Source: Osedax fenrisi (Eukaryota > Annelida > Polychaeta > Sabellida > Siboglinidae). From it: 64,000 nucleotides of DNA. This document shows, one piece after another, positions 26,101-62,845 of the stretch. The notes below the pieces were generated by a model. That model was not told the DNA's origin. It was given only the letters and a program-made list of their open reading frames with translations, and searched no databases. Made by a program: the position numbers and the translations under genes. Positions within the stretch are counted from its first letter, which is position 1; every line of letters begins with the position of its first letter. The stretch is taken from contig OZ025239.1 of NCBI GenBank assembly GCA_964019155.1, positions 95,089,795 through 95,153,794 on the forward strand, given 5' to 3'.

Positions 26101-26505
26101 AAAATTGCCGTTAATCTGTTTCAATCATATAAATATATTTGTGATCGACTCTTACAACGTAAGCGGCTAAATTTAGTTTTCCAATAAATTACATAATCGT
26201 AATATGGATATTGTATATATTAAAATTGTATATAAATAATGACATAAATACTGATCTATTTAAATGTATCAAATTATATATTACGATACGATAAACTAAA
26301 TTTATAGTTAATATTACATTGATTCAAGATTGAACATATTCGCAAATTAAATAATTTATTATAAATTATAATTATTCTAATAATACATTATGTTAGCATA
26401 CGTATACAAGTACATGGGTTATGATGCGATTTAGCATTTGTATTTTATATAATATTAAACCTGTTCTCTAGGATTCTTCTTTTTAGATCCTCCAAATATA
26501 CCCAT
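18566..26505 (-). CDS. CHMP3: Charged multivesicular body protein 3 (ESCRT-III subunit VPS24)
   Basis: Seven coding exons: 26505-26461, 20122-20062, 19862-19683, 19484-19363, 19036-18919, 18782-18685, 18592-18566. They join in consistent phase to 651 nt, 216 residues, close to the usual 220 or so. CHMP3 polymerises with CHMP2 and CHMP4 on endosomal and plasma membranes to drive inward budding and scission. Evidence: N-terminal MGIFGGSKKK followed by VREWTAKIRQE; basic helices 1-2 (IKREEDKVK, ILAKELVNSRKAV); a third helix region ending MREMSKEMTK; AGIMGEMIDDVMEDALGG; an acidic segment; and C-terminal MQARLEALRS, a MIT-interacting motif that binds VPS4-type MIT domains. The first exon was placed because it restores the ESCRT start at the right phase before VREW. 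Intron 1 is 6.3 kb and full of mobile DNA; the other introns are short to moderate. All expected regions are present, so the gene looks functional. Confidence 0.97.
18602..18646. repeat. AATC microsatellite-like tract
   Basis: Five or more repeats of the 7-base unit AATCAAT in the last CHMP3 intron, just upstream of the final acceptor. Confidence 0.7.
19268..19357. repeat. Minisatellite, 20-bp unit
   Basis: About four and a half copies of CATGATTATACATGATTACA, effectively a 10-base CATGATTAYA repeat. It lies within CHMP3 intron 4 and ends only about 10 bases from the exon 4 donor. Confidence 0.85.
19487..19650. repeat. G-rich minisatellite in CHMP3 intron 3
   Basis: About four irregular copies of a unit of about 35-40 bp containing GGGGGTAATCATTGGGG and GTGTATGTGAGGGG. 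It fills most of the 198-bp intron between exons 3 and 4. On the plus (non-template for CHMP3) strand the G runs could form quadruplexes; on the sense strand they read as C-rich pyrimidine tract upstream of the acceptor. Confidence 0.75.
20381..20743. repeat. Two interlocked inverted repeats (order A-B-A'-B')
   Basis: Arm A (about 20381-20462, TTATTGGATAATGATAAAAA...ACAATAACTCTGATTATTAA) pairs with A' (about 20564-20650). Arm B (about 20475-20563, AAGTAATCTGGGACGATCCG...) pairs with B' (about 20655-20743). Each pair spans about 70-90 bp and is nearly perfect. A worn B-like piece (AAAGTCATCCGGAATTACTT) lies at about 20892-20950. It is inside CHMP3 intron 1. Probably MITEs in origin. Confidence 0.8.
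21698..22210. mobile_element. Short hAT-type MITE
   Basis: The left end GAGTGATGGGCACCGAT matches the hAT end at 6022. The right end is a worn version (GATTCCTGCACATTACTT). Flanking 8-mers TATATGCA (21690-21697) and TATATGGA (22211-22218) match at 7 of 8. There is no ORF. In CHMP3 intron 1. Confidence 0.6.
22449..22557. mobile_element. Miniature palindromic element, about 108 bp
   Basis: AGGGCCGGTTGCTGCGATAA on the left is mirrored by TTATCGCAGAAACCGGCCCC on the right, with an inner CTCCTAGGACAATATTTA / TAAAGATTGTCCTAGGATAA match. Nearly the whole element is stem. Confidence 0.8.
22786..23090 (+). mobile_element. tRNA-derived SINE, copy 3
   Basis: The head TATCTCAGTTGGCTAAGACA is a good box A; box B is worn (AAAAATCGTTCTAGACC). 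The body shares TTGATGCCTTAACATGAGAG, GCAGCTTCTATGGGA and GGTTATAAGT with copy 2. The end is GAAGGACTCCATCAAAATAA followed by AACAATAATAATAACAAT. An AC/AT dinucleotide tract (about 22730-22785) precedes it. Confidence 0.8.
23378..25890. mobile_element. Foldback element, 2.5 kb, carrying a PHD-finger ORF, in CHMP3 intron 1
   Basis: Both ends read inward as GGAACAACCGTGAAATTTAC, followed by several CCGTGAAAT words at short spacing. The arms (about 23378-24250 and 24978-25890) are long inverted copies of about 870-910 bp with scattered small indels. The roughly 730-bp centre holds the ORF at 24484-24739. On the right inner arm CGGTCAGTGCATTTTATATA occurs, and CGGTCAGTGTATTCTAGA nearby, as a partial repeat. 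I found no clear target duplication. No transposase is visible, so mobilisation would need another element. Confidence 0.8.
24484..24739 (-). CDS. PHD-type zinc-finger exon inside the foldback element
   Basis: Begins ATG at 24739 and reads MPPKYPCLICRKDV, then ECNTCKRWCHLACI and DDSWKCEVYS. The Cys-x2-Cys, Cys-x2-Cys, Cys-His-x2-Cys and Trp-x-Cys spacing is that of a PHD finger, of the kind often seen next to RT genes or in retroelement-linked proteins in invertebrates. The last zinc ligand of a normal PHD (WxCxxC) is Tyr here, so one site may be incomplete. The frame stops soon after a GTAAAT donor at 24483, so this is probably a first coding exon in phase 1. I could not find the next exon. 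Confidence 0.6.
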
Positions 26506-27077
26506 TTTATATAAATAATATATGATACAATGTATGTAACTTTAAATTTCCTAAATAATTGTTTATGAAAAAATGTATATTTCCAAATACTTACTAGATA
26601 TTATCAAAGATTATAAGACATATAAATTAAAGATAGCAATAAAAACCCAATAAAAACTAAAGAAATATTAAATATTGATCATAGTAAATTGAAAAAAGTT
26701 AATGACAGAGATAAATATTGAGGAACAAATATCCTTCATACATGAATCTATAACTGCCTTATTAATAATACGTAAAATTCACCCTATTATACGTACACAC
26801 TACAGCACAATATCAAGTGTATCCATATTCCAGAAAACCATTGAGCCAGTCCTATATAATATCTCAACTATTTTCAAAAGCGCTACGTCTAAATCTATTA
26901 AAACTGCACCGACACAAATGAAATGTATATATTTCTCTACATGAAGTATACTCCTTAATAGCCTTACAAATATAAATTACATATATAAATGACAGGCCTT
27001 ACTAATATTTTAATTGCCTTCGACATAATTTATAATAGAAACCCTCTCTATGTATCATATTTATCGGTATAACTATC
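26506..27077. other. 5' flank of CHMP3
   Basis: AT-rich. TATTATTTATATAAAATGGG surrounds the start codon. An open stretch at 26702-26944 (+) resembles no family. Promoter elements cannot be told from background AT. Confidence 0.5.
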
Positions 27078-27317
27078 CAGCAAACAATTTATCGGCGCTT
27101 TTGGATGCTTTTGAGAATTTATGGGCGCTTCAGTTCTAAATAATATTGAATTCGTCGTAAATTCGATGCTTTTGGACGCAACAGCGTCCAAAGTACAATC
27201 AGGGAGGTCCCTGGTACAATTCGACGATTTTGGGGGTAAATTGTCATCAAAACGACGAATTAATTCCGGAATTTGTAGGCTCAGTGCGTCCAAAAGCGTC
27301 GAATATATTGCTTGCTG
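27078..27317. mobile_element. MITE with GCGTCCAAAAGCGTCGA-type ends, 240 bp
   Basis: The left end CAGCAAACAATTTATCGGCG and the right end, reverse-complemented, CAGCAAGCAATATATTCGAC continue inward with CGCTTTTGGA on both sides. Internal copies of TTTTGGACGC and its complement make it self-complementary at several scales. No clear target duplication. Partial relative at 14332-14474. Confidence 0.75.
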
Positions 27318-27678
27318 TGCCAACTAATCAAAATAAAAGTTATTGTAAAAGTGAATGACCAATACATAGGAGGTCCACCTAGATTTTAAAGTGGAGAGGG
27401 GGAATATCCCCCCGTCTCCCGACGAGGGTTTATTTTTAGATAACCAAATATGAATTAATTCTGTAGCTATTATATTTTCTTTATTTGATAAATCAGTTTC
27501 ATTCCACATCTTCATATAATATTCAATATTGTTTAGTGTAACATTACATAGTTATTTTAGATGTTGAGCGAATCTAATTTCATGAAATGCTGGAGATTAT
27601 TTTATATTTGAAGATATCTTAAGCAATTCCTTTTTTCTACTACCAGATAAATGAAACTATAACGCCAACGAAACCAAC

Positions 27679-28130
27679 TTAATTTTCCATGTTCAATTCA
27701 GGAATGTAACGTTCTAAATCTTCCATTGTCAGATCTGATCTATGACATACACACCATATGTTGGTAATTGGAATTATCAGCTGATAAGATATATCTTCAA
27801 TTATTTTCCAAAGTCCTGCTTTTCTGTCAGTGTTAACAGCTTCACCATCAGTGGTATCTCCTGTAAACTTCTTTTTTATTAATTCTTCTGATACATTTAT
27901 CATATTCATTGATTTACAGTACATCGAATAGCTATAGCTACTTATATATATAAGTCTATAGACTTAATGCACCTTTTTCTTTAGATAATATAATTGTGAC
28001 AAACTTTGTTATCACTGTCGTAGGAGCATTAGCAAGATTAAATTGAATGAAGATACACTTAGTATATCTACTATTAACTGAACCATCAATTTGTATAGAA
28101 AATCTAATACAGTTTTCAATTTTCTTAATT
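27679..28130 (-). pseudogene. hAT-like (ZMYM/KIAA1586-type) transposase remnant
   Basis: Two pieces in order on the minus strand. About 28120-27955 reads CIRFSIQIDGSVNSRYTKC and ends KEKGALSL before a stop. 27924-27679 reads FTGDTTDGEAVNTDRKAGLW, then NIWCVCHRSDLTMEDLERYI and PEL. The DGE-xN-x-RKAGLW and WCxCHRSDL words are hallmarks of hAT-derived transposases and their domesticated relatives. Stops, and the lack of the rest of the domain, mark it as a fragment. It lies between KDM3 and CHMP3. Confidence 0.75.
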
Positions 28131-30079
28131 AATGAATTTTGAATTTTATCAAAACAATTATCAGCATTTATTTATATATTGAAGTATCATTATAATACAT
28201 TTCATTAATTGTTGACTTATATTCTGAAAATGTGCAATTTCATTTTATATTAATCTATTATATTCATAGATTGCTTTTCAGTACATATATGTGAAGGGTA
28301 TGACCTTGCTGATAATGTAAACATTTAGAATCATTATATACATGTAATCCGTATGTAAACATAATCATATTAGAATTTTAATATTTTTTTAACATTTTAA
28401 TCCAAGGATCCTTTAACATCTTTATTTTCCAATTCTATTCCGCATTTGTTCACATGTAATGCATCTTGTGGATAATGCTTATTAAATGGTCAATTACTCT
28501 TTTTCTTATTTTTTCTTTACTATCATATCATTACAAATGTATACACTTCCTTTTATAAATATATATTTAATTTCGTCCTCAAATTCATTACAAACCAAAC
28601 ATTTTATATATTTTCTCGAACGAGTTTGTTTATTTTTATATACTTGTAATATAAATTTGCCAACAATTTTAATATATACCTAAAATACTTTGTTATACAA
28701 TTGTTTGTATCCATTTTTCTGACATTTTAAATTTAGATAAATAATTAGAAAAATATTGATAAAATAAATATTTATTTTAAAGTCTTTGTATTCTAAAAGT
28801 AGGATACTATAGTGAATATAGTTTTACACAATTAATTGATTTTAAGCTACATATATATTTTTAATTACTTAAATTATATTTTTATGGTGGGCAAATATCT
28901 CCAGTTAACATGTTATTTAATCCATTGGTGTAGTCTATATATTGGGTATATATACCAGTGTACATACAACGTAAAATACAATTCTATTAGTAAGGTTATA
29001 AATGGATTAAACCATTTTAAATAAATATGATAACTGTGGATACTATTTTCATATGTGGTGTGTGTATATACATTATAGTACAATATAACGATATATAAAT
29101 TATAGTATAATTACTTTATATAATATTAACTGTATGACCATTTATTTTCAGACTTAATATAAATACAATTGTATATCAGATATAATTCATGGAGAATTAC
29201 TATTTAATGTTTTACTTTAATGTTTCGTGACAGGAAGGTAATACCTACTAGGTATATATATAAGAATCAGATATATAATTATGATATTTGCATACATAGA
29301 TTTTTAAAACAAAAATCAACATAATCCAATAAAATATGATCTTCCAAGATTTTTGGAAAATATGTTGATATTAAACAATTCATAAAATATATCATATTGA
29401 TAAATTTATTTGATAATAAAGTTAGACTAAATTGTAATTAAATATATAGATTGGGAGCTATTTTAATAAATGTATTCTAATTATAACTTTTGTCTAATAT
29501 ATATATATGTAGAAATTTATATTATATAACAATTGTTACCATAAAACAACCTCTATTACAATTATTATTTATTATGTTATTTATATTGAGATAATTACCT
29601 AATTATGAAAAAAATGCTTTATTATAAGATTATTTATAGAAATTGAAAGCAAGTAATACAATTTTATAGCATATTGTAAAAAAAATTATGACATTAAAAA
29701 AATAAGATAAATAATTATTATTGAAATAAATTTATTGGCTGATATAAAAGATATGCCATGATTAATACAATAAAATAAAAAAGTGTCTCCTACTCACTGT
29801 TTCAATAGTGATAATCATTATATTATCCAATAACATCGTTGATATATGTATACATAAAGGGAATCAAATTCGTAATCACAGTCTTAAGTAATATAACGGC
29901 CATAATGCAGTAATATTTATCACCATAAGTGATGCTAAAAAATATAATAATAAAAACAATAATAAAATATGTTTACATCAAGTGTAAAGGCTTACTTTAT
30001 AATAACAAAGATAAAATAACAGATGGCTAGTCAAAATAATGTACACTTTTAAATATAACAGTAATGAACAAGTTTGTGT
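28131..30079. other. No gene recognised; 3' flank of KDM3
   Basis: AT-rich. The part next to 28131 may hold further worn transposase sequence, but I could not read a frame. KDM3 3' UTR must occupy the right-hand end; no unambiguous AATAAA was fixed. Confidence 0.5.
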
Positions 30080-56655
<26,576 letters not shown>

Positions 56656-56759
56656 CTATTAGCAAGTATATTGTCACCATTAGATTGTGTATGTAATGTC
56701 ATTAATCATTTTGTAAAAAGTCTTTATCTCAATGTTTACATTATTTACTCCTTTCTATG

Positions 56760-56798
<39 letters not shown>

Positions 56799-57904
56799 AA
56801 ATAAATCTAAATATATATATATAAATATAAAATTGTTAGAGTAAATAATAGTATTAATAAATTTGAATAAATATAGCATTAGCATGTTGTTAGCAAGATA
56901 ACTAAAGGAAGTAATGCATAGAACATTATAATGTATTCACTATGTAGGAGAGTGAATATTAATTCAAACTTTTATTATATTTAAGTATTAAAATGATGTA
57001 ATGAACATATCATATACAATTAAACATAAGTGCCTCAAATACCAAGTTTAATCATACACCTATTCAAAATGGTAGGATTTAATAATTAGAAAAAATGCGA
57101 GTAAAACTTTAGATGCCAATATCTCTGGTGTTTTTTTGTTGATTTTTTGTTAATTTTAATGTTAATAACTTTTGAACTCTTTTATGAATCTTTATAAAAA
57201 TTGTCTGAGAATATACATAATATATGGTTACTATTATATAGTTATTATATATAAAAAATATGAAAATTCATACTATTTTTTTATATAATATTAAACATAA
57301 TATATATTATTATACAATTTATTATATCAAAACATAAAAGAAATCTAATTTAACTTTTAATAATAATATTATATTTGTATACACATATTTTATACATTTA
57401 TTAAATAATTATTTAATAATCATTCATTTTTCATTATTATACAATTTATTATATCAAAAAAAAGAGCAGATAAATTATTATTTGTCAAATTGAATTTAAA
57501 TTTAAATTTAAATATTAACAATTAAATAAATATATGTATAAATGTATGTCTCTTGTTTTTTTTTTTTTTTTTTTTTATTCTATGTTTAAAACGGTTTAAA
57601 ACGCGTTTAAAACGTCTGTTTAAAACGTGTTTTTTATTAACTCCCAACCCTATATATGTAAGCGTATATTATAAAGTAAATACAATCTATTAATATAATT
57701 ATTTGAAAAATAATAACAAACATTTTTAATAAATTTATTTTTAAATAATACATTTATTATGTTATGATGTATCTATATAACTAAAGATGAATGTTATCTG
57801 GATAATAAAAAAAATTAGAAATAAATAATCATTAATAAAAAAGTTCAAAAAAATAGCCATCTTTAACATGTGAACGCAGGTAAGGTTACGCCGGCCCTAC
57901 GTTA
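56656..57904. other. KDM3 5' side, no further exon found
   Basis: AT-rich, with (TA) tracts at 56768-56795 and a T-run at about 57558-57577, followed by four imperfect copies of GTTTAAAACG. I looked on the minus strand for the usual KDM3 N-terminus and saw nothing convincing. Confidence 0.55.
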
Positions 57905-58200
57905 TACCTGCTTTCACACCATAACAAACATTCTGATCTCAGCAAGATTTGTATAGCCAGGTATCTGCTACTTCACTTTACTCATTTTAAAATATTTACT
58001 AGATATCAATCAAGTTAAATATACAAGATTTGATAATAAGTAATTTATAAAGAAACTCACGGATAAGGCATGCATCGACGTGCCCAATATATGTCTGTAA
58101 ATATAGCTGTTCACACCGGAACTGCTAGCTTTTTGTTAGATGATATCGGTCATTAAAAATCGGGCCAATATGGGGTTGTATTTTTTGGTGTGAAAGAAGG
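57905..58200. mobile_element. Harbinger-like MITE, copy a
   Basis: TACCTGCTTTCACACC at left and, reverse-complemented, CCTTCTTTCACACC at right; TTA on both sides (57902-57904, 58201-58203). Internal words (AAGATTTGTATA, AATCGGGCCAATAT) match the element at 60504-60781. Confidence 0.65.
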
Positions 58201-58331
58201 TTAAGAAAAAAAAGTATTTATTTTATCTAAATACATTGATTTGGTGTTTTTTTTATTTGTATTTGAATGATTAATCAGAAATATAGTTGTATTTAATTAT
58301 TATATTTTATCAAATATACTATATACTATAT

Positions 58332-58729
58332 CATTATATATTAATTCTTAAATGAAAAAATATATATATTTTAAATATATTTCGTAAATTTATGATTATA
58401 AAAAATCACGTTTTTTAACATTTATATTCTATATTTAAATATTTATAATATATATACAGGATATATATTTGGTTTTATTAATAATAATAACAAATAATAA
58501 CAATTAATTATATCAAAATGTATTTGACCTCATTATATATTAATTCTTAAATGAAAAAATATATAGATTTTAAATATATTTCGTAAATTTATGATTATAA
58601 AAAATCACGTTTTTTAACATTTATATTCTATATTTAAATATTTATAATATATATACAGGATATATATTTGGTTTTATTAATAATAATAACAAATAATAAC
58701 AATTAATTATATCAAAATGTATTTGACCT
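58332..58729. repeat. Tandem duplication, 199-bp unit, two copies
   Basis: Units 58332-58530 and 58531-58729 are almost identical (one visible change in an ATATAT run), from CATTATATATTAATTCTT to ATGTATTTGACCT. The near-identity shows a recent duplication. Confidence 0.9.
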
Positions 58730-59983
58730 CATCCCTGGTATGTATTGAAATCCAAACCCTTCAACTCACTTTACATATTGTATTAGGTATTTCTTCTGTA
58801 TACATTGATATTTGTATAGAAAATATCAATTGTTTGGATTCAAAACATAGATTATTTCAATAATTTCAATAATTTTATTAAAATATTAATAGTTTATTAT
58901 AAGCTACTCACTATAACATATATATCTATATAAATGTATATCTTAAATAAATGATTATTATTTAATACAATTTAAATGTGTAAACAATATATCTAGGCAC
59001 AACACCAGTAGTAGTTGGTGTTGGATACAACAATTTGAATTTTGTATATCCATTCATATGAATAATTGAAAATGGAATATGTAAAATATATCTATTATAA
59101 ACTCTATAACCATAATAAATACACTCTATATACATACAATGATGTGAATATAATATAGTTATTTGGAGCCAGTTAGGAACAGTAACACACACATGTAATG
59201 TTATAGATTCATGATGAAGTTTTTGAAATGTGATATTCAGTGATATTATATTACGCATGAACATATAAGTAATGTGTTGATATCAATAGCAAGTTTAAGT
59301 TTACAGGTATATATATTGCAGTTAGCCTAGGTGAATAAGTGAATCGAGGATTTATGTTTCTAACTTCTGTAATGACAACTTTTTTAAATATAGTATTCTA
59401 GGTTTACATAAATATCTGTGAGTTTTGTTTTTGAATGTTGACTACAAAGTCACCAATAATATCAATTGATTTGTAAATTTAAAAATTATGAGTTATAATC
59501 CATAATGTAACACAATAAAATAAATTAATCATAATATTGACAACATATATGTATATAGTGGCATGGGTATATGGTATGTGTATGGTTGTATGGGTATATG
59601 GGTATGCTTTAATTTGTTTATATTTTAAACAAATTTTGAAATAAAATAATTTCATATATATTAATATATATAATATATATTAATAGTAATATGTTTGTTT
59701 ATATACAAGTTATAATATCTGATTATGATATATAGTTTTATAAATCTCCAGGCACCATTATAGGATTGGCACTATATTTGCATATATATGCATATTCAAA
59801 GTTAATTTTATCATTAGGGAAAATAAAATAATTGTATGTACTTACCTATTGTATTTAACTTATTTAATGTACAAATATATATATATATAAAAATGTAATA
59901 GCCATTTATTAAAGTAATTTTCTTTCTTTTTATTCCTCAATGGGCTAGCAGCAAGTTTATTGATATAACTTTCAATGGCTGCC

Positions 59984-60036
<53 letters not shown>

Positions 60037-60503
60037 GTACTTAGATAATATGCATATCAATGTTATAAATTAATCACCATATACAATAAGTACATTTTGC
60101 ATTATTTATTTTTTAAATATTAATGTTTTTTTTAAATGTATAATTAAAAATTACAGTCACAATTAGTCTTTAGTTATTAGATGTATTATTAGAATTTTTT
60201 GACAAATTTATGTATTCATTGAAATGATTGTATTCTTATAATGTACTTTAAATAAAGTGCTAAGTATACAATATTTACTGCTTGAGTCATATAGCTTCAA
60301 ATTCATAAAATATAGCTTAAATTCATTAAAGAATAGACAATTTAATTCATTTAATAATTAATCAGACAATATGTATAGTAGAAGTATTTGATTAATTTTT
60401 TAAATATATAATAATATTTTAATATGTTATCAGTAATAATATATTACATATATATCATATAGTTACTATTATTTAATTATCTTCAAATAGTTTGTATTTT
60501 TTA
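58730..60503. other. No gene recognised
   Basis: AT-rich. A GC-richer piece at 59935-59990 reads IESYINKLAASPL on the minus strand after a TA tract. It is too short and without family resemblance to call. Confidence 0.5.
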
Positions 60504-60781
60504 AGCTGTTTTCATACCAAATAATACAGCCTGATATCGGAAAGATTTGTATATCCCGATATCGCCAAATTTAGAAATCGTGCCATTTCGGCTATAATTG
60601 CAGACATATATGGGGCAGTTCATCTTATGCTTGCGTTGATATATAAAATAACTATATTATCAAATCTTATAACTTTGACTTGCCCGATATCTTGTAAATG
60701 TTTTAAAACATATAATTTGAAGCAGTAGATATAGGGATATAAAAAGCGGGCCGATATCTGGCTATTTATTTGAAAGCAGCT
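60504..60781. mobile_element. Harbinger-like MITE, copy b
   Basis: AGCTGTTTTCATACCAAAT at left and AGCTGCTTTCAAATAAAT (reverse complement) at right, perfect TTA duplications at 60501-60503 and 60782-60784. Subterminal CTGATATCGG / CCGATATCTG. TTA/TAA duplications are typical of PIF/Harbinger. No transposase. Confidence 0.75.
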
Positions 60782-61204
60782 TTAGATATCATTTATTATA
60801 TAAATCTAACAAATATATATTATCAATTGACTAATGATATTATAATATAAAATATAATAATTACTACAGTATATATATAGTAATATGCATATGTGTTATT
60901 ATCTATGACAATTCTAATAAATAAGAACATTGTATATTATATATATTTATATATATATAGAATTAAATTAATTAATGTAAATATTTTAATTATTCTTAAT
61001 CTAAAAAACACATAGAATATTCGGATCATAACAAGAATTCGACAGCAAGGACACGAACACATACTTGCGGGAGTTATATTTATATTGCGGGAGTTGAAAT
61101 ATTCAAATAAATATACATACGCGTGAAAGTAGATCCGAATGAAAGTAGATCCTAGCATATAGTAATTATATATATATGTATGTATGTGTGTGATAAAAAT
61201 AAAT

Positions 61205-61287
61205 CTAGCTCCAGCTAGATTCGAACTCGGGACTTTCTGCAGAAAGCATGCTTAGAACGCATCCTTTATAGCACTGAGCCACAACCC
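61205..61287 (-). mobile_element. tRNA-like SINE head or tRNA pseudogene
   Basis: The minus strand begins GGGTTGTGGCTCAGTGCTAT (box A TGGCTCAGTGCT) and contains CCCGAGTTCGAATCTAGC (box B GAGTTCGAATC). The acceptor stem does not close, and an AT/CA-rich tail follows, so it is not a working tRNA. It differs from the SINE family at 331, 11506 and 22786. Confidence 0.6.
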
Positions 61288-61379
61288 ATGTTATATATTA
61301 TGCTATTCATTTTCCTATTTAAAAAACATTTCTATATATATATACTATAAATAGATAATTTTTTTAAAACTAAATTTAA

Positions 61380-62085
61380 ATTATTACTATCAGAAATTAC
61401 TCGATTATAATTCAAATATGTTACGTACGAATGAGATCGATATAGTTTTAGAATGTCCATTTAATTTCAAGTAGAATCAATATATTATATATGTATAATA
61501 CTATACGTCATAAATATGTTATCCGTTATAGTAACTGTACAATGAAGTATTAGTTAATAAATTTGATTTTTAATTAAATTTAAATTATTAAATGGACATT
61601 CTAAAACTATATCGATCTCATTCGCACGTAACATATTCGAATTATAATCGAGTAATTTCTGATAGTAATAATTTTAATTTAATTTAAAATCAAATTTATT
61701 AACAAATACTTCATTGTACAGTTACTATAACGGATAGCATATTTATGACGTATATTATTATACATATATAATATATTGATTCTACTTGAAATTAAATGGA
61801 CATTCTAAAACTATATCGATATCATTCGTACGTAACACATTCGAATTATAATCGAGTAATTTCTGATAGTAATAATTTAAATTTAATTTAAAATCAAATT
61901 TATTAACAAATACTTCATTGTACAGTTACTATAACGGATAGCATATTTATGACGTATAGTATTATACATATATAATATATCGATTCTACTTAAATGGACA
62001 TTCTAAAACGATATCGATCTCATTCGTACGTAACATATTCGAATTATAATCGAGTAATTTCTGATAGTAATAATTTAAATTTAGT
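61380..62085. repeat. Satellite-like array of a 200-bp X-Y unit with one inverted copy
   Basis: X contains TTACTCGATTATAATTC, TACGTACGAATGAGATCGAT and AGAATGTCCATTT. Y contains CTTCATTGTACAGTTACTAT, ACGGATAGCATATTTATGAC. The order is X-Y (one orientation, 61380-61590), then X'-Y'-X'-Y'-X' inverted (61591-62085). Copies differ at a few per cent. Confidence 0.85.
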
Positions 62086-62144
62086 TTAATTAAAAAAAAA
62101 TATTTATTTATAATATATATCTTATATTTATATATATATACACA

Positions 62145-62184
<40 letters not shown>

Positions 62185-62411
62185 TATATATTATATACAT
62201 GTATGCGTATTATATAATATATATCTGAATAATCGCGTATGAATATAAATTATATTGCAAATCATTTAAATGCATAACACATCACTGAATGTAACGAGCC
62301 TATAGCAAACTATTTTGCGCGCGCGCGCAGTATATTTAAAGTTCATGTCCTTGCATTGCAGTGTTGCTGTTGGATTCTTGTGATCATCCGAATATTCTAC
62401 ATAGTGATGAA

Positions 62412-62444
<33 letters not shown>

Positions 62445-62516
62445 ATACTGATATTATTATCATACTAAACATTTATCTTTATTATATTATATAAATATTT
62501 GACACTTATATTCTAA

Positions 62517-62842
62517 AGCTGAGTTCACACCAAGAATCCGTACGGAAAACCCGAACGGATTTAAAATCCGAGTATATTAGCTTAATTTAGGTGTGAAGTC
62601 AATTTTAAATGTTCGGATAAATCCGTACGGATTTATTTACGACATGTTCTATCAAATCCGAGCATTGAACAGATTTTATGAAGGAATACGATGAATTTGA
62701 ACACATGAAACACGGCGTGCGTTACATGGTGTGCGTTATACTCAGATTTTCTGTCTGGATTTATGAATGCTTTAAATATATTTTATTTTTAAATATATAT
62801 CCGTGCGGAATATCCGTACGGATTCTTGGTTTGAACTCAGCT
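62517..62842. mobile_element. Harbinger-like MITE with CCGTACGGAT motifs
   Basis: AGCTGAGTTCACACCAAGAA at left mirrored by TTCTTGGTTTGAACTCAGCT at right; TAA on both sides (62514-62516, 62843-62845). ATCCGTACGGA or close variants occur at least four times inside. No ORF. Confidence 0.75.
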
Positions 62843-62845
62843 TAA

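Noticed and set aside
59935..60000. Possible small exon (IESYINKLAASPL)
   Set aside because: Short, preceded by a TA tract rather than a normal acceptor region, and not like the KDM3 N-terminus expected there.
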